Source: Leptasterias polaris (lineage: Eukaryota; Echinodermata; Asteroidea; Forcipulatida; Asteriidae). Taken from it: DNA of 64,000 nucleotides. Below the pieces are notes generated by a model, which made no database searches, had not been told where the DNA came from, and saw only the letters and a list, made by a program, of their open reading frames with translations. The stretch lies in assembly GCA_037783415.1 (NCBI GenBank), contig JAZGTN010000062.1, positions 2,085,501 through 2,149,500 on the forward strand, given 5' to 3'. Below are positions 25,401-31,400 of the stretch, piece after piece; within the stretch, counting starts at the first letter, position 1, and every line of letters starts with the position of its first letter. The position numbers and the translations under genes were made by a program.

Positions 25401-28400
25401 AGGTATTGGGTGTGGTCTTAGGCCCCTAAGACTTGGTCACGGTCTCATATCACTGTGTCTACATTGTAGGTCTCATCTCAGGCCCCTACATGTAGGTCTT
25501 GGGTGTGGTCTTAGACTTAGACCCCTAAGACTTGGTCATGGTCTTAGACCCCTAAGACTTGGTCACGGTCTCATATCACGGTGTCTATATTGTAGTTCTC
25601 ATCTCAGGCCCCTTGGTCTTGGGTGTGGTCTCTCATGGGAACTCTAAAAAAATATACAAGAAGGAAAAGTTCCTTTGAAATATCCATTCGCAAACACCAC
25701 CAACACTTCCTTCAAAGGGTGCTATGCTCTTGTAGACAGAAATCCCCATAACATCCTCACTTGATGACGAGGATTTGTTTTTTAAGAAGTAATCCAGCAT
25801 AGACAATGTTTGTCAAGCTACTTGTGCTGGGCTCAATTTCATGGCTCTGCTTACCGCTGAATTCTGCGCTTGCGATCACCATTCTCCGCTTACTGAGCAA
25901 GCGTAGAATTTCTGCTCTAGCTGTGTAAGCGTAGAATGCCTAGTAACGTGGACTACGCAAGCGCACAAGCAAAAATTCCCTGCTAACCTGTGAAATACGC
26001 TTGACGTAAGCGCGGTATTCCCTGCTTCCGCAAGCGCCGATTCTTTGCTTACGGTAAGCAGAGCCATGAAATTGGGCCCAGGTTTGTTCTTTCCTCACTT
26101 CCCTCTCCCAAAATTCTTGTATCCACTTCCAGGGAAACAAGCAAAGAGTTCCTGGCTACAAAATGGAAACTGACACCTTCAGTTATTTATCTACTAATTT
26201 CTTTAGGTCAGAAAGACATGACCTACAAGATTTTTAAAGTCTGTAGCCTTAAAACCCCAAACTTTCTTGCTAGGAACTATGGGCTCAACATCCCCGACAT
26301 TCAGTCAAGAAAAGAAGAACAACATGTTGGTCCCAAGTTGAAAGTAATTTTGGAGTGGTGCAAGCCAAGTACCCTGTTTGATGACACTCCTAGGCTCGAT
26401 TTCACAAAGCATTAAGATTCATCTCAAGATGAGTTGTTATCCTTATGAGTGATTTATTTTATTTTATTACACTTCACACTGGCAAAACACTAAAAGGAAT
26501 GAAAAGTTACAATCCTAAAAATAGAACTATGACTGACAATATAAAAATAAGTACAAATATTTAAAAATGTATAAAATACCAAGCCAGTGAGTGGCAAGGA
26601 GGAACAGGTGACCAGCACCGTTACAAGGCTTTTATTGTAACATCCCACTTTGCTTGCAAATTAAGACTGATTCACAGTTAAGATAAATTTTAACTCTTTG
26701 TGAAATCGCACCCTGGCCTTTATTTCACCAAGAACTAAGATTGTTCTTAAGTATGAATAAATCTTAACTTCTAAGCAAAGTGTGATGTCACAATACAAAT
26801 CACTGTGATACTGACAACTCATCTTAAGATGAATCTTAGTGCTTTGTGAAATCGAGCCCTGGTCTCTTAAAGTTTTACAAATGTTCCTGTGTCTTTGATT
26901 TTTCACATATCTCAATCAAGGGTTCCAAGAAAAAGTCCAAGAAAAAAACCTTTGAAACGAGACCTTGTGGAGAACACACACAGTTCCTCAGAAGACGGCA
27001 GGATACATCAGTCTCCAAGACATAAACACAAGAGACATTTCATACTCAATGATGACAGTGATGATAATAACAACGTCAAAAGAGCAGACCGTGAAGAACT
27101 GAGTGATTCCGGTAAGAGTTGTTGTCTCCAGAATGTTTCTTGCGTATTTTAAATATCAAGTAATAAACCAACTGACTGATTAGATTGTATTTATTTAAAA
27201 ATTTACCCTGTCAGTTTTCCTTATGGTTATTACTTGACATTTGAAATAAAAAGTCGCATCCCCTTAAGGTGATCCCTCTGCTGCTGCTTCCTAGGTTGTA
27301 TCGTAAACTTGGGTTTGATCCCTGGCTGTATGGTAGTTACAGGTTGAATGGTTTCTGACTGGCACTTCTGAACAATGTCTCTCATTGCCGCTGGTGACTA
27401 AATTGTTTGACCTCTCAAACATGAAGCACACATTCTTGCACAACAACACGCATGTGCTCAGAGGCCACTTTTACAAACTCTAATCACCCTGAAGATTAAA
27501 TTATAGAGCAAAATAAGTCCTACAAAATGTCTCACTTTATTGAATTGCCTTTCATGTAATCCAAAATCATTGAGATCGATTACTAAATGTCAACGTTTTC
27601 GATATTTCTTTCCTTTGTGTTATCTGTACACAAACGTAATGGCGCTCTATAGATAATAATGATAATAATAATTTGGGGAGGCTAATCATCCTTACTAGCA
27701 GCTGGGTAGCTTAACTGCGAAGGACGCGGCTGCAGCGTGTTCAAGACCCAGGCATGCAAGGGTGCCTTTGGCAGCCAGCCACATTAACCCATATATGACC
27801 AAAGAGCACAGCCAGAGATCGTAAGTGTTTGATTTTTCCAGAGGGAGGAAAACCAGAGGGCCCGGAGAAAAACCCTTATGGCATAGGAGAGAAACAACAC
27901 ACAACTCTACTCACATATGACCTTAGCCGGATGTCACATTGCTTAGAGGGCGAGTGTTTTACGCAAGGTGTTTGGTATTTCAGATCTTTCCACTCTCATT
28001 TGAGAGGGTTGCACAATAACCCTTTCAATCACCATTTGAAAGATTGTATCTTCGTTGGAGGGACAAAACTACAGCTTTATAACAAATGGCCCACCATTGA
28101 GTGTTTCCCTGTGTATGATCTTGGTTAACTAAAGTTGATACTAAGCCCTGGAAGCCTTTCATATTGGTATACATACTACAGTGACGCCCTGGATATGAAG
28201 GTCCGTTTCTGGGGCAGAAAAATGTCACAGCTCTATAACTCCAATTTCACCTGTAAGAAGTTACTAATCTCACTGCATTAACATTCCATGGCCGTACATA
28301 TTTTTTGGCGGGTTTTGGTTGTCAGACTTTCCTCATAAATCTGACCATTACGGGAAAGCTCCATTAAGAATTTCTGAGTTTGGCTGAAAAAAACTTGGAA

Positions 28401-31400
28401 AGTATACACCCTTTTCACAGATTGGGTGTGTTTACATTGAATTACTTGGGTCATTAAACTTAATGGATGAGCGGTTAATCTGCCCGAGGTAGTCAGCAGC
28501 CCTACTGGTTTGTGCATGATCTTATTCAACCAACTGTTTGGAAAAGGAATTACATGGAGATAACAAGTGTGAGTAGTCAGTCGAAAAGGATGTTTCATTT
28601 TAGCCTCTTTCTTTAATGGAGCTTTCCCGTAATGTATTTTCATTGAATTATGATGCTCTGAAAATTGTCTGGAACTCTGTATCTGTGTACAGCACAGAGG
28701 AAGAGTCCTATATATGACTAGTTGAGACTATGAGTTGAGACTAAGTCGCATATGGTTAGGAAAGAGTTAAACCAAGTATCAATGTGTCTTTACACTAAAA
28801 CCACCTCTGTTCATCTGGCTAAAGGGGATCCTGAAACCATCTCAACTCCTTAGGAGTATGCAGCTCCCCCAGCCGAATTGGCACTTTAGCAATTCAGCAT
28901 ACTAGCAGTAGCATTCTCCACCTTTTGCTCCTGGGGTAACAAGCAGCAATCGCAGCGTCTTTCCCAAGAACACAAGTTCCATATTAACTAGGATTAAAAC
29001 TGGTACTGTGGTAAGGGGAGGAATGATGCAAGAATGCAAATCCATTGTGACCTGGATTTAAACCCCCCATTCTGATGACTCTGTCATCAGTCTGATGAGC
29101 TAGAATGCATTATGTGGCGTGTCATGGCCGAGCGGATAAGAGCACCGAACTCAAGCTCTGGTGTTTCTGATCAGCAGAGTGTGGGTTCGAGTCCCAGTCG
29201 TGACACTTGTGTCCTTAAGCAAGACACTTAACCACATGCTTCGTCCTTCGGATGGGACGTTAAGCCGTAGGTCCCGTGTGTTGTGTAATGCACGTAAAAG
29301 AACCCAGTGCACTTATCGTAAAGAGAAGGGGTTCGCCCCGGTGTTCCTGGTTTGATTGGCTGCATATTGCACCACAGCACCTTGTAAACCATTACATGGT
29401 GCTTTGTAAAGGAATAGGTCTCATACTTCAACACGTAACTCCACATACCTTGTAGGAAAAATACTGAGCGCTTTGAGACACCCATCGGGAGTATAAAGCG
29501 CTATATAAGAACTGCGTATTATTATTATTATTATTAAGGCTTTAGAGACTCTTCCTTTCTATGTAATCATTACCATACACCCAGACATGGCTAATATTGT
29601 TGAGTTTTGACACAATATTTTGTGTAAAAGTGTCTGAAAAATGATAATAGGGAGACCGCCAACATAGGGCTAGATAGCTCAGTTGGTAGAGTGCCGGTAC
29701 GTTAATCTGGAGGTCGTTGGTTCAAATCCCACTCTAGTCAATTTTCTTTTATCAACCCCAAAAACATTTAAAGTTTACCCAGTCAGTTTCCCTTGTGGTT
29801 TATTATTTGATATCTGAAATAAAAAAAGTTGCATCCCCTTATGGTGATCCCCCTGGCTGCCGCTTCCCAGGTTGTATCGTAAACTTGGGTGTGATCCCAG
29901 GCTACACGACAGTTTACTGATGAATGGCTTATGACTGGCACCCCCAGAACAAACATATAGACCAAATAGGGAGACTGCCAACATAGGGCTAGATAGCTCA
30001 GTTGGTAGAGCGCCAGCATGTTAATCCGGAGGTCGTTGGTTCAAATCCCGCTCTAGTAAATTGTTCAACTCAAAATCATCCACTTTAAGAGAATGATAAA
30101 ATAGGTTAGTAGTAACACAAATGCAAATCCTTAGATGACAAACATATTTCAAACTGTTGAGTAAACAGTACATTCTCACAAAAGGTGCTACTGTAAAACT
30201 ACAAAGTCCTATTTTAAAGGCATGCACAAGTGTTCTGTTCAGCTTTGATAAAACAGGGGAATTACAGAAAGAAAATGACATTTTATAATAAAAAACATAA
30301 AAAACATTGGAAAATTTCAATTCAGTTCAGGATCTTTATTTTGGTCTGAAATACGAATGATAAAAAAATCCATCCTTTTTTCTTTTTGTGTGTATTTTTC
30401 TGCTTAGATTCTTCAAGTTTTCTGGGTATAATCGATAACAATATCCATTTTGCCAAAGACGTCCAAAAGTTGTCAGGAATCATCAAGGTATGTATGAAAT
30501 TATAAAACCAAGGGATTCTAGAACTATCAAATAAAAGCTGTAAAGACAATTCTAATTCTATAGGTTTTGAACCGTCCTACTCTCGCTAACATTTTCCAAT
30601 GACTTGACCAACCAGTTGAAATTGTTCAACTACACAGGTTGTTTATAGTGGGTGGCATGATGTGTCCGAGTGGTCTAGCGCACTGGACCAATGCTCTGGT
30701 GTTTCTGATCAGCAGAGAGTCGGTTTGAGTCCCGGTCTTAACACTTGTGTCCTTTAAGCATGACATCTAACCATTATTGTTTCATCCTTCTGATAGGATA
30801 AGAACCCAGTTACACTTAGCGTTAAGAGAAGGGGTTCGCCCCAGTGTTTTCTTGTATAGTTGACTGCAGAATGCACCACACCACCTTGTAAACCATTAAC
30901 ATGGTGCTATGTTAATAAATAGGTCTTATATTTCAAACTACATAACTTGTAGAAAAAATAATAATTCTTTGAGACACCCTCGGGTGTGGTAAAGCACTGT
31001 ATTAGAACTGTGTATTACTATTATTATTGTTATTAGCTGTGCACAGAACTGTGTGTAATGTTGTTTAGACGATCTTCCCAACAAGGGAACTAGGCAAGCT
31101 CCCACAAGGGGATATAATTATGTGTACCAGACTGCAAAGGTGCTATAGACCCATTGCACAATGCGTAGTGCATTTACACGCGCGTCTCCTGTCAGCCATT
31201 TTGGGAGTCAAAATGTGCACAAAAGGAATTGACTCCCAAAAAGGTGGAAATGGTGGACGCGCATTGTTCAGAGGTGCGCATGCGCGTGTACCATTTCCGC
31301 CTTTTTAGAAGTCAATTCCTTGAGTGCACAATTTGACTCCAAAAATGGCGGACAGGAAACAGGCGTGTATATGCGCTGCGCGTTGTGCAATGGGTCTATA

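Noticed and set aside
25037..25647. Two Leu/Gly/Arg-rich open frames
   Set aside because: Produced by the GGTCTTGG/CCTAGG minisatellite in TERF2IP intron 8.
27829..28128. 99-codon plus-strand frame in intron 9
   Set aside because: Its start lies on the GGAGGAAAACC repeat core and the rest has no recognisable domain.
29664..30058. Functional tRNA-Asn genes
   Set aside because: Stem mismatches, identical repeat flanks on every copy and a shared SINE body show these are repeat-borne tRNA relics.
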